Under the pieces are notes generated by a model. The model searched no databases and was not told the DNA's origin. It saw only the letters and a list, made by a program, of their open reading frames with translations. From contig CAWJLG010000006.1 of the NCBI GenBank assembly GCA_963843595.1, forward strand, positions 186,001-250,000: a stretch of DNA of 64,000 bases, given 5' to 3'. Positions 7,661 through 16,716 of the stretch are shown in pieces. Position 1 is the stretch's first letter, and every line of letters begins with the position of its first letter. The DNA is from CAIWHR01 sp963843595. GTDB lineage: Bacteria > Pseudomonadota > Gammaproteobacteria > Burkholderiales > Casimicrobiaceae. The position numbers and the translations under genes are program-made.

Positions 7661-9439
7661 ATGACGCGCGCGCGCAGGCTGCCGTTCGGCGCCATCGGCG
7701 TCGCCGCATTCGTCGTGGTGCTGGCCGGCGTCCCGCTCGCAGCGCCGCAGTTCTGGGTGACGCTCGGCAACTACGTCGGGCTGTACAGCATCGCGGCGCT
7801 CGGTCTCGTGCTGTTGACGGGCGTCGCCGGCCAGACGTCGTTCGGCCAAGCAGCGTTCGTGGGGATGGGCGCCTACACGACCGCCATCCTGACCACGCAC
7901 TATCAGGTTTCGCCATGGCTCAACCTCGGTATCGGCCTGGCCTTGACGCTCGCGCTCGCACTGTGCCTCGGCTTCATCACGTTGCGAATGAAGGGGCACT
8001 ACCTGCCGCTCGCGACGATCGCGTGGGGAATCAGCCTCCAATTCCTGTTCGGCGGCATCGAGTTCCTCGGCGGACACACCGGCATCACGAGCATCCCCGC
8101 GCTCAACCTGTTCGGCATCGAGCTGCGCAACGAGCGCTACTTCTATTTTCTGATCTGGGGCATCGCGCTCGTCGCCCTGTGGGCCACCGACAACCTGCTC
8201 GATTCGCGTCCGGGCCGCGCGATCCGCGCGCTCAAGGGACGCCTCGAGATGGCGGAGGCCTTCGGCGTCGACGCGGCGCGGCTCAAGATCATCGTCTTCG
8301 TCTACTCGGCGCTGCTCGCGTGCATTTCCGGCTGGCTCTATGCGCACCTGCAGCGCTTCGTCAATCCGACACCATTCGGCATCAACCAGGGCATCGAGTA
8401 CCTGTTCATGGCCGTCGTCGGTGGCGCCGGCAGCGTGTGGGGCGCGGTGGTCGGGGCGACGCTGGTCACGCTGCTCAAACAGGTCCTGCAGGACATCCTG
8501 CCCACGTTGCTCGGGAAGAGCGGCAATTTCGAGATCATCGTGTTCGGCGTGCTGATGGTGCTGCTGCTGCAGTTCGCCCGCGAGGGCATCTGGCCGTGGT
8601 TTGCCCGTGTGCTGCCGGTCCGGACACCGCCGCCGGTACCCGACGCCGAACCACTCCCGGTGCGGAGCCGAGCGGCGGCCATGGAACCGCTGCTCGAAGT
8701 GAGAGCTGCGCAGAAGCGGTTTGGAGGGCTCGTTGCCGTCAACAATCTTTCCTTCTCCATCAGGGCCGGGGAGATCGTGGGCCTGATCGGGCCGAACGGC
8801 GCCGGAAAGAGCACGATGTTCAATCTGATCTCCGGCGCGCTGCGGCTGACCTCGGGCGACGTCGTCTTTCGTGGCGAGTCGATCGGCGGGCGCAAGCCCT
8901 ACCAGATCGCGCAGCGCGGCATCGGTCGCACCTTCCAGCACGTCAAGCTGATTCCGCAGATGAGCGTCCTCGACAACGTCGCCCTCGGTGCCTACCTGCG
9001 GGGACGCGCCGACGTGACGCGCGCGGCGTTCCGCCTCGACCGCGCGGAGGAAGCGCGAACCCGGGCGGAAGCCGCGCGGGCAATCGCGCGCGTCGGACTC
9101 GCTGCGCAGGTTCACGCGACCGCCGTGAGTCTGCCGCTCGGCAAACAGCGGATCGTCGAGATCGCCCGGGCACTCGCCGCCGATCCGGCCCTGCTGCTGC
9201 TCGACGAGCCGGCCGCGGGGTTGCGCTTTCTCGAAAAGCAGGAGCTTGCCCAGCTGCTCCGGCAGCTGAAGGCCGAGGGCATGACCGTTCTTCTCGTCGA
9301 GCACGACATGGATTTCGTGATGGAGCTCACCGACCGGCTCGTCGTGATGGATTTCGGCGAAAAGCTGGCCGAAGGCCTGCCGGCAGACATTCAGCGCAAT
9401 CCGGCGGTACTGGAGGCCTATCTCGGAGGCGTCGCATGA
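7661..9439 (+). CDS. LivM-LivG fusion: ABC permease with C-terminal ATP-binding domain
   Basis: A 592-residue single polypeptide. Residues about 1-320 form a LivM-type membrane permease (several helices; ALKGRLEMAEAFGVD coupling region). From about residue 341 an ABC ATPase follows, with Walker A GPNGAGKST, a signature region SLPLGKQR and Walker B LLLLDEP. Such permease-ATPase fusions are known in proteobacterial branched-chain importers. The ATG at 7661 is chosen because an AGGGGG ribosome-binding site lies 6 nt upstream; an in-frame ATG at 7631 lacks one. The internal ATG at 8681 opens the ATPase domain but has no ribosome-binding site. The stop overlaps the next start (ATGA). Confidence 0.92.
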   Translation: MTRARRLPFGAIGVAAFVVVLAGVPLAAPQFWVTLGNYVGLYSIAALGLVLLTGVAGQTSFGQAAFVGMGAYTTAILTTHYQVSPWLNLGIGLALTLALALCLGFITLRMKGHYLPLATIAWGISLQFLFGGIEFLGGHTGITSIPALNLFGIELRNERYFYFLIWGIALVALWATDNLLDSRPGRAIRALKGRLEMAEAFGVDAARLKIIVFVYSALLACISGWLYAHLQRFVNPTPFGINQGIEYLFMAVVGGAGSVWGAVVGATLVTLLKQVLQDILPTLLGKSGNFEIIVFGVLMVLLLQFAREGIWPWFARVLPVRTPPPVPDAEPLPVRSRAAAMEPLLEVRAAQKRFGGLVAVNNLSFSIRAGEIVGLIGPNGAGKSTMFNLISGALRLTSGDVVFRGESIGGRKPYQIAQRGIGRTFQHVKLIPQMSVLDNVALGAYLRGRADVTRAAFRLDRAEEARTRAEAARAIARVGLAAQVHATAVSLPLGKQRIVEIARALAADPALLLLDEPAAGLRFLEKQELAQLLRQLKAEGMTVLLVEHDMDFVMELTDRLVVMDFGEKLAEGLPADIQRNPAVLEAYLGGVA

Positions 9440-10209
9440 CGGCGGCAACGGCGGCGCCGCTGCTCGACGTCCAGCACTTGCGTGTCGCCTACGGCAAGGT
9501 CGAGGCCGTGCACGATATGTCACTGCGCGTGGCGCCCGGCACGATCGTCTCGGTGATCGGCCCCAACGGCGCGGGCAAGACGACGCTGTTGGGGGCGATC
9601 ATGGGTCTGTTGCCGGCCCGCGGCGACGTGACCTACCTTGGCGCGCGAGTGGGGGCCATGGCCGTGGAGCAACGCGTCGCCCGTGGCCTGATCCTGGTCC
9701 CGGAGCGGCGCGAGCTGTTCGCAGCGATGAGCGTCGCGGACAACCTCGAACTCGGCGCTTTCCAGCGGGTTCGCCATGGCGAGCGCGACTGGAAGACGAC
9801 GCTCGCCGAGGTCTACCACCGCTTCCCTCGTCTGCAGGAACGGCGCGACCAGCTGGCCGGCACGCTGTCCGGCGGCGAGCGGCAGATGCTGGCGATGGGA
9901 CGGGCGATGATGGGCAAGCCGCGGCTGCTGCTGCTCGACGAGCCGTCCCTCGGTCTGGCGCCGCTGATCGTCCGCGAGATCTTCAGCATCATCTCGGCGC
10001 TGCGGTCCAGCGGCGTGGCGATCCTGCTGGTCGAGCAGAATGCCCGGGCGGCGCTGCAGGTATCCGATTACGGCTACGTGCTCGAGACCGGAGAACTCGC
10101 CCTCGAAGGGCCCAGCGTCGAGCTCGCCGCGAATCCGCGGGTCGCCGCGACGTATCTGGGCAAGGGCGCCGCGACACACGCGGCGGGGCGGACGTCCGTC
10201 CAGCCTTAG
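9436..10209 (+). CDS. livF: Branched-chain amino-acid-type ABC transporter ATP-binding protein (LivF)
   Basis: A 257-residue ATPase that pairs with the ATPase half of the LivM-LivG fusion to drive import. Walker A is GPNGAGKTT, the signature LSGGERQM, Walker B LLLLDEPSLGL, and the switch histidine is replaced by Gln in LLVEQNARAAL, as is usual for LivF. It overlaps the preceding gene by an ATGA junction and is the last gene of the transporter operon. Confidence 0.95.
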   Translation: MTAATAAPLLDVQHLRVAYGKVEAVHDMSLRVAPGTIVSVIGPNGAGKTTLLGAIMGLLPARGDVTYLGARVGAMAVEQRVARGLILVPERRELFAAMSVADNLELGAFQRVRHGERDWKTTLAEVYHRFPRLQERRDQLAGTLSGGERQMLAMGRAMMGKPRLLLLDEPSLGLAPLIVREIFSIISALRSSGVAILLVEQNARAALQVSDYGYVLETGELALEGPSVELAANPRVAATYLGKGAATHAAGRTSVQP

Positions 10210-10357
10210 CGGCCGCCCGTCCACCGGCAGCTTGCCGCCGGGGAGCGGAACCCCTGACAATAGGTGCATGGCGGCCGGCCGATGACACGGCCGCCGAGCC
10301 GCAATCACCTTGGCGACCGGCGCGTCGTTCGCGTTCGGGCCGATTCGAAGGAATGCT

Positions 10358-11821
10358 GTGACCGATCTTTCACTACCCCCGGTGAGCGGCGCCTTGCTCG
10401 CCGAAGCCGAGCGGCTGCTGCTCGCGCCGGCCGGTCTCGATCGCGCGCAGCTGTCGCGGGTGCTGGCGTCGATCCACACCCACGACGTCGACTTCGCCGA
10501 TCTGTATTTCCAGTACTCGCGAATGGAGAGCTGGAGCCTCGAGGAAGGCATCGTCAAGTCCGGGTCGTTCAGCATCGATCGCGGCGTGGGCATCCGCGCC
10601 GTCCATGGCGAGAAGCAGGCGTTCGCCTACTCGGACGACATCACGCTGCCGGCGCTCGAGGAAGCCGCCGCTGCGGCGCGCGCGATCGGCCGCCAGGGGC
10701 AGTCGGCGGTGGCGGCGCTCGAGCGCGTGGGCGCGGCGCACTCGCTCTATGCCCCGCGGGATCCGGTCGCTTCGCTGCCCGAGGAGGCGAAGGTCGCCCT
10801 CCTCGAGCGGCTCGAAAAGATGGCCCGCGCGCGCGATCCGCGCGTCGTCCAGGTCATGGCGTCGCTTGCCGGCGAGTACGAGGCGGTGCTCGTGGCGCGC
10901 AGCGACGGCCTTCTCGCCGCCGACGTGCGGCCGCTGGTGCGGGTCTCGGTGAACGTCATCGTCGAGGAGAACGGCCGCCGGGAGCAGGGTCATGCCGGCG
11001 GTGGCGGGCGTTTCGACTACGCGTACTTCACCGACGAGGTGCTTGCCGGATACGCGGAACAGGCGGTGGGTCAGGCGGTCCTCAATCTCGGCGCACGCGA
11101 GGCGCCCGCGGGGACGATGACCGTCGTGCTCGGGCATGGCTGGCCGGGCATCCTGCTGCACGAGGCGATCGGCCACGGTCTCGAGGGCGATTTCAATCGC
11201 AAGGGCACGAGCGCCTTCTCGGGGCGTGTCGGCCAGCGCGTGGCCGCCAAAGGGATCACCGTCGTCGACGATGGCACGATCGACCGGCGGCGCGGCTCGC
11301 TCAACGTCGACGACGAGGGCAATCCGACGCAACGCACGGTGCTGATCGAGGACGGCGTGCTCAAGGGCTACATGCAGGATCGCCTCAACGCACGGCTGAT
11401 GGGCGTGGCCCCGACCGGCAACGGCCGGCGCGAGTCCTTTGCCTACCTGCCGATGCCGCGGATGACCAACACGATCATGCTTGCCGGGGAGCACGATCCT
11501 GCCGAGATCATCGCCTCCGTTGCGGACGGACTCTACGCCGTCAATTTCGGCGGCGGCCAGGTCGACATCACCAGCGGCAAGTTCGTGTTTTCGGCGGCCG
11601 AGGCCTGGAAGATCGAGGGCGGCAAGCTCGCCTACCCGATAAAGGGCGCCACGCTCATCGGCAACGGGCCGGACGCGCTGACGCGGGTGTCGATGGTCGG
11701 CCGCGACCTCGAGATGGACAGCGGCGTGGGTACCTGCGGCAAGGACGGGCAGAGCGTGCCGGTGGGCGTGGGCCAGCCGACACTGCGGATCGACGGATTG
11801 ACCGTCGGTGGCACCGCCTAG
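10358..11821 (+). CDS. tldD: Metalloprotease TldD
   Basis: A 487-residue TldD/PmbA-family zinc metalloprotease. With TldE/PmbA it degrades unfolded peptides, matures microcins and processes antitoxins such as CcdA. The family HExxxH zinc motif is present as His268, Glu269, His273 (LLHEAIGHGLEGD), with downstream Gly-rich GGGQVDITSGKFVF. A GTG at 10358 preceded by GAAGGA is preferred over the in-frame TTG at 10310, since homology starts at TDLSLPP. No tldE/pmbA partner lies in this window. Confidence 0.95.
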   Translation: MTDLSLPPVSGALLAEAERLLLAPAGLDRAQLSRVLASIHTHDVDFADLYFQYSRMESWSLEEGIVKSGSFSIDRGVGIRAVHGEKQAFAYSDDITLPALEEAAAAARAIGRQGQSAVAALERVGAAHSLYAPRDPVASLPEEAKVALLERLEKMARARDPRVVQVMASLAGEYEAVLVARSDGLLAADVRPLVRVSVNVIVEENGRREQGHAGGGGRFDYAYFTDEVLAGYAEQAVGQAVLNLGAREAPAGTMTVVLGHGWPGILLHEAIGHGLEGDFNRKGTSAFSGRVGQRVAAKGITVVDDGTIDRRRGSLNVDDEGNPTQRTVLIEDGVLKGYMQDRLNARLMGVAPTGNGRRESFAYLPMPRMTNTIMLAGEHDPAEIIASVADGLYAVNFGGGQVDITSGKFVFSAAEAWKIEGGKLAYPIKGATLIGNGPDALTRVSMVGRDLEMDSGVGTCGKDGQSVPVGVGQPTLRIDGLTVGGTA

Positions 11822-11852
11822 CGGCGGCACCGGTGTCGGCAAAGGGAGTCGG

Positions 11853-12806
11853 ATGGGTACGATGGCGGTCTCGGTGATTCGCGGGTGGCTCGCGGCGAGC
11901 GGCATGCTGGCGGCACTCGCCTTCGCGTCAGTCGCCCAGGCAACACCGGTCGAAATGTCGGGGGTCATCAGCTATTCGCCGCCCGGAAGCGCCGTGACGC
12001 TGCACGTCGATCGCATCGACAACTATTCGCCGACCGACCGCTCGGGGACGCTGCGGCTCGAGCTGTGGGCGTTTTCGACACCGCACACCGGGACGACACA
12101 GATCGGATACCCGCTCGCCCGTTGCACGCTCGGCACGCTGTCCGCGAACAGCTATCTCCCGAACGTCGAATGCGCGACCCCTTATGTGCCACCGCCGCCG
12201 GGCGTCTGGTACTTCACGCTATTCCTTACCGAGTACACGGCGGGCCCCGCCAACGACGGCTTCGATCCGCAGGACTCCGTCAATTTCCCGAACCCGGTGG
12301 TGATCAACGATGCCGTCCCGCCGGCGACCGCGGTTGCCGTCGAGTACTACTGGGCGACACGCGATCACTATTTCGTGACCGCGAATCCCGCCGAGATCGC
12401 GGCACTGGACGCGTCACCGCCGGGGGGCTGGGTGCGCACGGGGTGGACGTTCGGCGCCTACGCCGGGCCGACCACCGGAGCGAGCCCCGTGTGTCGGTTC
12501 TACATTCCGCCGATCTACGGCGACTCGCACTACTACTCCGCGTCACCCGCCGAGTGCGCGGCGGTCCGCACAGCCTTTCCGGGCTTCATCCTCGAGGCGC
12601 CCGACGTGTTCGACATCGTGCTGCCGGACATGACGACGGGCGCCTGTCCGACCGGCAGCATCCCCGTCTACCGGCTGTGGAACAACCGCGCGGACACGAA
12701 TCATCGCTACACGACGAGCGTCGTCGTGCGCAACCAGATGCTGGCGCAGGGCTACGTCGCCGAGGGTTATGGCCCCGACATCGTGTCGATGTGCGCGCCG
12801 CAGTAG
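11853..12806 (+). CDS. Secreted protein with DUF5648-like HxYT repeats (paralogue 1)
   Basis: A 318-residue protein of unknown role. A signal peptide is visible (hydrophobic residues about 10-28, cleavage near AQA). The N-terminal half resembles a beta-sandwich. The C-terminal half has two modules with aromatic signatures (EYYWATRDHYFVT, then YRLWNNRADTNHRYTTS) and paired cysteines, resembling DUF5648-type domains of secreted proteins. The ATG at 11853 has an AAGGGAG ribosome-binding site. It is followed 41 nt later by a close paralogue, so the pair arose by tandem duplication. Surface or extracellular function is inference. Confidence 0.72.
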   Translation: MGTMAVSVIRGWLAASGMLAALAFASVAQATPVEMSGVISYSPPGSAVTLHVDRIDNYSPTDRSGTLRLELWAFSTPHTGTTQIGYPLARCTLGTLSANSYLPNVECATPYVPPPPGVWYFTLFLTEYTAGPANDGFDPQDSVNFPNPVVINDAVPPATAVAVEYYWATRDHYFVTANPAEIAALDASPPGGWVRTGWTFGAYAGPTTGASPVCRFYIPPIYGDSHYYSASPAECAAVRTAFPGFILEAPDVFDIVLPDMTTGACPTGSIPVYRLWNNRADTNHRYTTSVVVRNQMLAQGYVAEGYGPDIVSMCAPQ

Positions 12807-12847
12807 CCGGGCGCGCACTCGTGCGTACCCATGAGAGGAGAAAGTCG

Positions 12848-13816
12848 ATGCAAAACCTAATCTCTGGCGCGCTTCGGCGCCGTGTGTCGGCGCTCGCATT
12901 GGCCGCGAGTCTCCTTGCTCCGTCCGTCGCCGCGGCCGCGACGATCGTGATCATCGGCAGCCCTTCGTACACCTACGACCTTGCGACGGGGCTTGCCACG
13001 TTCAACGTCTACCGCATCGACAACACGTCGTTCGACGGAAGTGCCGCCACGGTACGGCTCGAGCTCTGGGCGTACGCGAAGACCTACACCGGGGCTTCCC
13101 AGCCGGGATATCGGTTGGCGATCTGCTCGCCCGCCGAAACGCTTGCGCCGCTGACGTACATCAGCGACATCCGCTGCAAGGCGCTTCCGTTCACGCCACC
13201 GCCCGACGGCACCTGGACCCTCGCATTGCAGGTCACCGAATTCACCGGCGCACCGACCAACGACGGCTACTCCTTGCGCGACTACCGCAGCTTCGATCCA
13301 CAGGTCACCTTCGGCGACCCGCGGCCGCCTACCACACTCGTCGCCGTCGAATATTACTGGGCCGCGCGCGATCACTACTTCATCACGGCGGCGCCGGCCG
13401 AGATCGCCGCGCTCGACGCGTCCCCCCCGGGGGGATGGCTGCGCACCGGCGCGAGCTTCCCTGTCTACGAGAAGCAGCTCGAGGGCACGAATCCCGTTTG
13501 CCGGTTCTACCTCCCGCCGGAGTTCGGCGACTCGCACTACTACTCGGCGTCGCCGGACGAGTGCGCGGCGGTGAGGGCGAAGTATCCGGGATTCACGTAC
13601 GAGGCGCCGAACGTGTTCTACGTTCCGCTGCCCGACACGCTCGCGGGCGTGTGCCCGCCCGGGACCTCGATCGTCTACCGCCTCTGGAACAACCGGGTGG
13701 ACACCAATCACCGCTACACGACCAGCGTGACGCTGGTCCAGCAGACGCTGGCACGCGGCTACGTGCTGGAGGGCTACGGGCTCACGTCTGCGGCGATGTG
13801 CGCGCCGCCTTACTAG
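12848..13816 (+). CDS. Secreted protein with DUF5648-like HxYT repeats (paralogue 2)
   Basis: A 322-residue paralogue of the preceding gene. The signal peptide ends near residue 30 (SVAAAA). The C-terminal 160 residues track paralogue 1 almost position by position (EYYWAARDHYFIT, AALDASPPGGW, DSHYYSASP, YRLWNNRVDTNHRYTTS), while the N-terminal half is much more divergent. The ATG at 12848 follows a GAGGAGA ribosome-binding site. Function is unknown; conserved Cys pairs suggest an oxidising, extracytoplasmic location. Confidence 0.72.
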   Translation: MQNLISGALRRRVSALALAASLLAPSVAAAATIVIIGSPSYTYDLATGLATFNVYRIDNTSFDGSAATVRLELWAYAKTYTGASQPGYRLAICSPAETLAPLTYISDIRCKALPFTPPPDGTWTLALQVTEFTGAPTNDGYSLRDYRSFDPQVTFGDPRPPTTLVAVEYYWAARDHYFITAAPAEIAALDASPPGGWLRTGASFPVYEKQLEGTNPVCRFYLPPEFGDSHYYSASPDECAAVRAKYPGFTYEAPNVFYVPLPDTLAGVCPPGTSIVYRLWNNRVDTNHRYTTSVTLVQQTLARGYVLEGYGLTSAAMCAPPY

Positions 13817-13829
13817 GCGTTTCCGATCG

Positions 13830-14264
13830 TCAATGCAGCGGCCCGGAAGGCGCCGCGGCGGGCACCGCGGGCGCGGGTGAGGCGTGGTGCATCACCATCC
13901 GCCAGCCCGAGGGCGTGCGCAGGAACACGTTGGTGACGAACGCGGCGCCGCGCGGCGCGCCGTCGCCGCCGGTGGAGACGTGTTCGATCGCGCTCTGCAT
14001 CGCGAGTCCCACCGTGTCGATGACGACGATCTGGTCGAGGCGAAACTTGAGTCGCGTGTCGCCGGCGAAGAGCTGCTCCCAGCCGGCGCGCACCGCGTCG
14101 TAGCCGACGAGGCGGGTCCCGCCCGGGTGCACGCAGACGATCTCCTCGTCTTCCGCCCAGGTCGCCATCATCGCGTCGGCGTCGCGCGCCTCGAACGCCT
14201 GATAGAACGCGAGTGCCGCGTCGGACGGGGTCGTGTAGATCGGCGGCGTGCGGGCCTTGGCCAT
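13830..14264 (-). CDS. SnoaL/NTF2-like fold protein (DUF4440 type)
   Basis: A 144-residue protein with the cone-shaped NTF2-like signature: ALAFYQAFEARDADAMMATWAEDEEI near the N-terminus, a VHPGG loop and a C-terminal VFLRTPSGWRMVMHH strand pair. The fold serves as a small-ligand pocket or enzyme (ketosteroid-isomerase-like), and the actual substrate is unknown. The ATG at 14264 is preferred; a TTG at 14288 would overlap the heptosyltransferase stop. It follows the heptosyltransferase gene and is probably in its operon. Confidence 0.8.
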   Translation of the reverse strand: MAKARTPPIYTTPSDAALAFYQAFEARDADAMMATWAEDEEIVCVHPGGTRLVGYDAVRAGWEQLFAGDTRLKFRLDQIVVIDTVGLAMQSAIEHVSTGGDGAPRGAAFVTNVFLRTPSGWRMVMHHASPAPAVPAAAPSGPLH

Positions 14265-14284
14265 GGCGGATGGGACGGTAGGGG

Positions 14285-15340
14285 TCAATCCGGTTCGTCG
14301 CGCGCCGCATCGTCGCGGGCAAGCACCAGCGCGTCGCGCGCCAGATCATACACGCTGCGGGGCGCGAGATCCCGCATGCACCGGAAATGCTTGAGCGGGC
14401 ACTCGCGCTTGAAGCAGGGGCTGCAGGCGATGTCGATTCGGGCGATCTTCGCCACCGTCGAGATCGGCGGCGTGTAGACCGGAGACGAGGAACCGAACAG
14501 CGCGACCAATGGCGTGCCCACCGCGGCAGCGGCGTGCATGAGCCCGGAGTCGTTGCTGACCACGATCTTTGCAATGGAAAGCAGATCGATGGCGGTGCCA
14601 ATGTCGGTGTGCCCGGTCAGATCGATCAGGTGGCGCGCGGCATCGCCGGACGCCTCGCGCACCGACGCGGCGGCAAGCCTGTCGTTCGGAGAACCGACGA
14701 GCCATACCTGCATCCCGTCGTTGAGGAAGCGCGCGGCGAGTTCCGCGAAATGGGTGGGCGGCCAGCGCTTCGCGGGGCCGTACTCCGCCCCCGGGCAGAG
14801 GATGGCCACCGGTTTGCCAAGCGCCAGGCCGAGAGCGCGGATCGCTGCGTCGCGATTGGCGGCGTCGGGCACGAGCACCGGCGCCGGCGGGAACGGCACC
14901 AGTTCTCCGGGCGCCGCTGCCAGTGCCACGAAGCGATCGACGAGGCGCGGCAACGCCTTGCGGTCGAGCCGGCGCACGTCGTTGAGCAGACCCCAGCGGC
15001 CCTCGCCGCGATAACCGGTCCGGTGGGGAATCCGGGCAAGCCACGGGACGAGCGCCGATTTCCACGAGTTCGGCAGCACGATCGCGCGCCCATAGCCGTT
15101 GGGCTGAAGCCCCCGGGCCAGCGCCTTGCGCGCCGCCCAGGCGAAGCGGCCGTGGCCGGTCGTGCTCTCGACGACGCGGCGCACACCGCGGATCCGCGCG
15201 TACACCGGTGCGCACCAGGGCGGCGCCAGCACGTCGACGACGGGATCCGTGTACGGCTCGCGCAGCAGCGCGATCAGGGGCTCGGAAAGAATCGCGTCGC
15301 CCACCCAGGACGGCGCGACGATCAGGATGCGCTCGGTCAT
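14285..15340 (-). CDS. waaF: ADP-heptose:LPS heptosyltransferase II
   Basis: A 351-residue GT9-family enzyme that adds the second heptose to the lipopolysaccharide inner core at the cytoplasmic face. Visible features are the N-terminal ILIVAPSWVGDAILSEPL, the Rossmann segment CPGAEYGPAKRWP and the donor-binding SNDSGLMHAAAAVGTP. The CSPCFKRECPLKHFRCM region near the C-terminus is typical of WaaF. It sits downstream of ilvE and the small zinc-finger gene, an arrangement common in betaproteobacteria. Confidence 0.94.
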   Translation of the reverse strand: MTERILIVAPSWVGDAILSEPLIALLREPYTDPVVDVLAPPWCAPVYARIRGVRRVVESTTGHGRFAWAARKALARGLQPNGYGRAIVLPNSWKSALVPWLARIPHRTGYRGEGRWGLLNDVRRLDRKALPRLVDRFVALAAAPGELVPFPPAPVLVPDAANRDAAIRALGLALGKPVAILCPGAEYGPAKRWPPTHFAELAARFLNDGMQVWLVGSPNDRLAAASVREASGDAARHLIDLTGHTDIGTAIDLLSIAKIVVSNDSGLMHAAAAVGTPLVALFGSSSPVYTPPISTVAKIARIDIACSPCFKRECPLKHFRCMRDLAPRSVYDLARDALVLARDDAARDEPD

Positions 15341-15425
15341 CGCAGCGCCGGCGCCCGGTCCGCGCAGGAAACGCGCATGCAGGGCAGGGCGCTCTCGGCG
15401 AGCGGCGCCATGCCGCGCATGATCG

Positions 15426-15626
15426 TCAGTGACCGCTGCCCTTCGCCGGCTCGCCCGCGAGCCGATAGCGGGTGCCGCAGTAGGGGCACATCGCCTCGCC
15501 GGTGGCCGCGACGTCGAGAAAGACGCGCGGATGGCTCGACCACAGCGGCATCTGCGGGTTGGGACAGTACACCGGGAGGTCCGCGGGTTGCACGGCGACC
15601 GCCGGCGCGTCCTTGACGTTCGCCAT
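15426..15626 (-). CDS. Small zinc-finger (zf-CHCC) domain protein
   Basis: A 66-residue protein. The C-terminal two thirds hold the CHCC zinc-binding arrangement (Cys in YCPNPQ, His in SHPRVFLD, then CPYCGTRY), as in bacterial relatives of the mitochondrial complex I subunit NDUFS6. Its bacterial function is not established. The ATG at 15626 lies 2 nt after the ilvE stop; an upstream GTG would overlap ilvE. Co-transcription with ilvE and waaF is likely. Confidence 0.85.
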   Translation of the reverse strand: MANVKDAPAVAVQPADLPVYCPNPQMPLWSSHPRVFLDVAATGEAMCPYCGTRYRLAGEPAKGSGH

Positions 15627-15628
15627 GG

Positions 15629-16552
15629 TCACACGTGAGAAAGCCAGGCCTGCTTCGACGGATTGCGTCCGTTCACCGTGTCGAAGTAGGTCGCCTGCAA
15701 CTTGGCCGTGATCGGGCCGCGCGCGCCTTCCCCGATCGGCCGGTTGTCGAGCTCGCGGATCGGCGTGACCTCGGCGGCGGTGCCGGTGAAGAAGGCCTCG
15801 TCGGCGATGTAGAACTCGTCACGGGTGATCCGCCGCTCGACCACCGGGATGCCGAGCTCGGCGGCGAACGCGATGATCGTCCGGCGCGTGATGCCGTTCA
15901 GTCCACCGCTGGAGAGATCGGGCGTGTGCAGCGTGCCATTGCGCACCAGGAACACGTTCTCGCCCGAGCCCTGGCAGACGAAGCCCTGCGGGTCGAGGAG
16001 CATCGCTTCCTCGTAGCCGTCGTGCGTGGCCTCCTGGTTCGCGAGAATCGAGACCGCGTAGTTGCAGACGGCCTTGGCGTTGCACATCGTGACGTTGGGG
16101 TGGTGGTGCGTGAACGACGAGGTCTTGACGCGGATGCCCTTCTCGATGGCCTCGGCGCCGAGGTAGGCGCCCCACGGCCAGACGGCGACGGCCACGCGCA
16201 CGGGGTTCGACTTCGCGGCGACACCCATCGCCTGCGAGCCGTAGAACGCGATCGGGCGGATGTAACCCGACTCGAGTCCGTTCTCGCGCACGCAAGCGAG
16301 CTGCGCGGCGTCGAGCTCGTCCTTCGTGTACGGGATCTTCATCCCGAAGATCTGCGCGGACTGGAACAACCGTTCGGTGTGGTCGCGCAGGCGGAAGATG
16401 GCCGTACCGCCGGGCGTCTTGTAGGCGCGCACGCCCTCGAACACGCCCATCCCGTAATGCAACGTATGCGTCAGCACGTGGGTCGTGGCCTCGCGCCACG
16501 GCACCATCTTGCCGTCGTACCAGATCCATCCATCGCGGTCTGCCATCGACAT
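15629..16552 (-). CDS. ilvE: Branched-chain amino-acid aminotransferase
   Basis: A 307-residue class IV PLP-dependent aminotransferase. It makes the last step of Leu, Ile and Val synthesis and the first step of their breakdown. The PLP lysine is Lys160 (MCNAKAVCNY). The phosphate-binding GITRRTI, the ADEAFFTGTAAEVTPI block and the early HTLHYGMGVFEG are intact. The ATG at 16552 has a GGAGGG ribosome-binding site 7 nt upstream. It is divergent from a marR gene across a 164-bp region with palindromes that could regulate both. Confidence 0.96.
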   Translation of the reverse strand: MSMADRDGWIWYDGKMVPWREATTHVLTHTLHYGMGVFEGVRAYKTPGGTAIFRLRDHTERLFQSAQIFGMKIPYTKDELDAAQLACVRENGLESGYIRPIAFYGSQAMGVAAKSNPVRVAVAVWPWGAYLGAEAIEKGIRVKTSSFTHHHPNVTMCNAKAVCNYAVSILANQEATHDGYEEAMLLDPQGFVCQGSGENVFLVRNGTLHTPDLSSGGLNGITRRTIIAFAAELGIPVVERRITRDEFYIADEAFFTGTAAEVTPIRELDNRPIGEGARGPITAKLQATYFDTVNGRNPSKQAWLSHV

Positions 16553-16663
16553 GGCGGCCCTCCTGCAGCGAAACTTCGATTCTAGCCGAAATTGCCGGCG
16601 CTCCCGGGTGCCTGTCCCGGCCGGACCGCGAAGGCGATTGCCGCGCGGCCGGCAACGGGGCAG

Positions 16664-16688
16664 AATAGGTCAACACCAATGACCTATT
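16664..16688. promoter_or_regulatory. Inverted repeat, candidate MarR operator
   Basis: Perfect 8-bp arms AATAGGTC (16664-16671) and GACCTATT (16681-16688) are separated by 9 bp in the gap between divergent ilvE and marR. Size and symmetry fit a winged-helix dimer site. Binding by the adjacent MarR protein is inference. Confidence 0.55.
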
Positions 16689-16716
16689 TGTCGGACTCTA
16701 GGGCGCCGGCGGAGGT

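Noticed and set aside
15337..15543. Small 68-codon minus-strand frame between waaF and the zinc-finger gene
   Set aside because: Most of it overlaps the zinc-finger gene out of frame, and it has no recognisable protein character.
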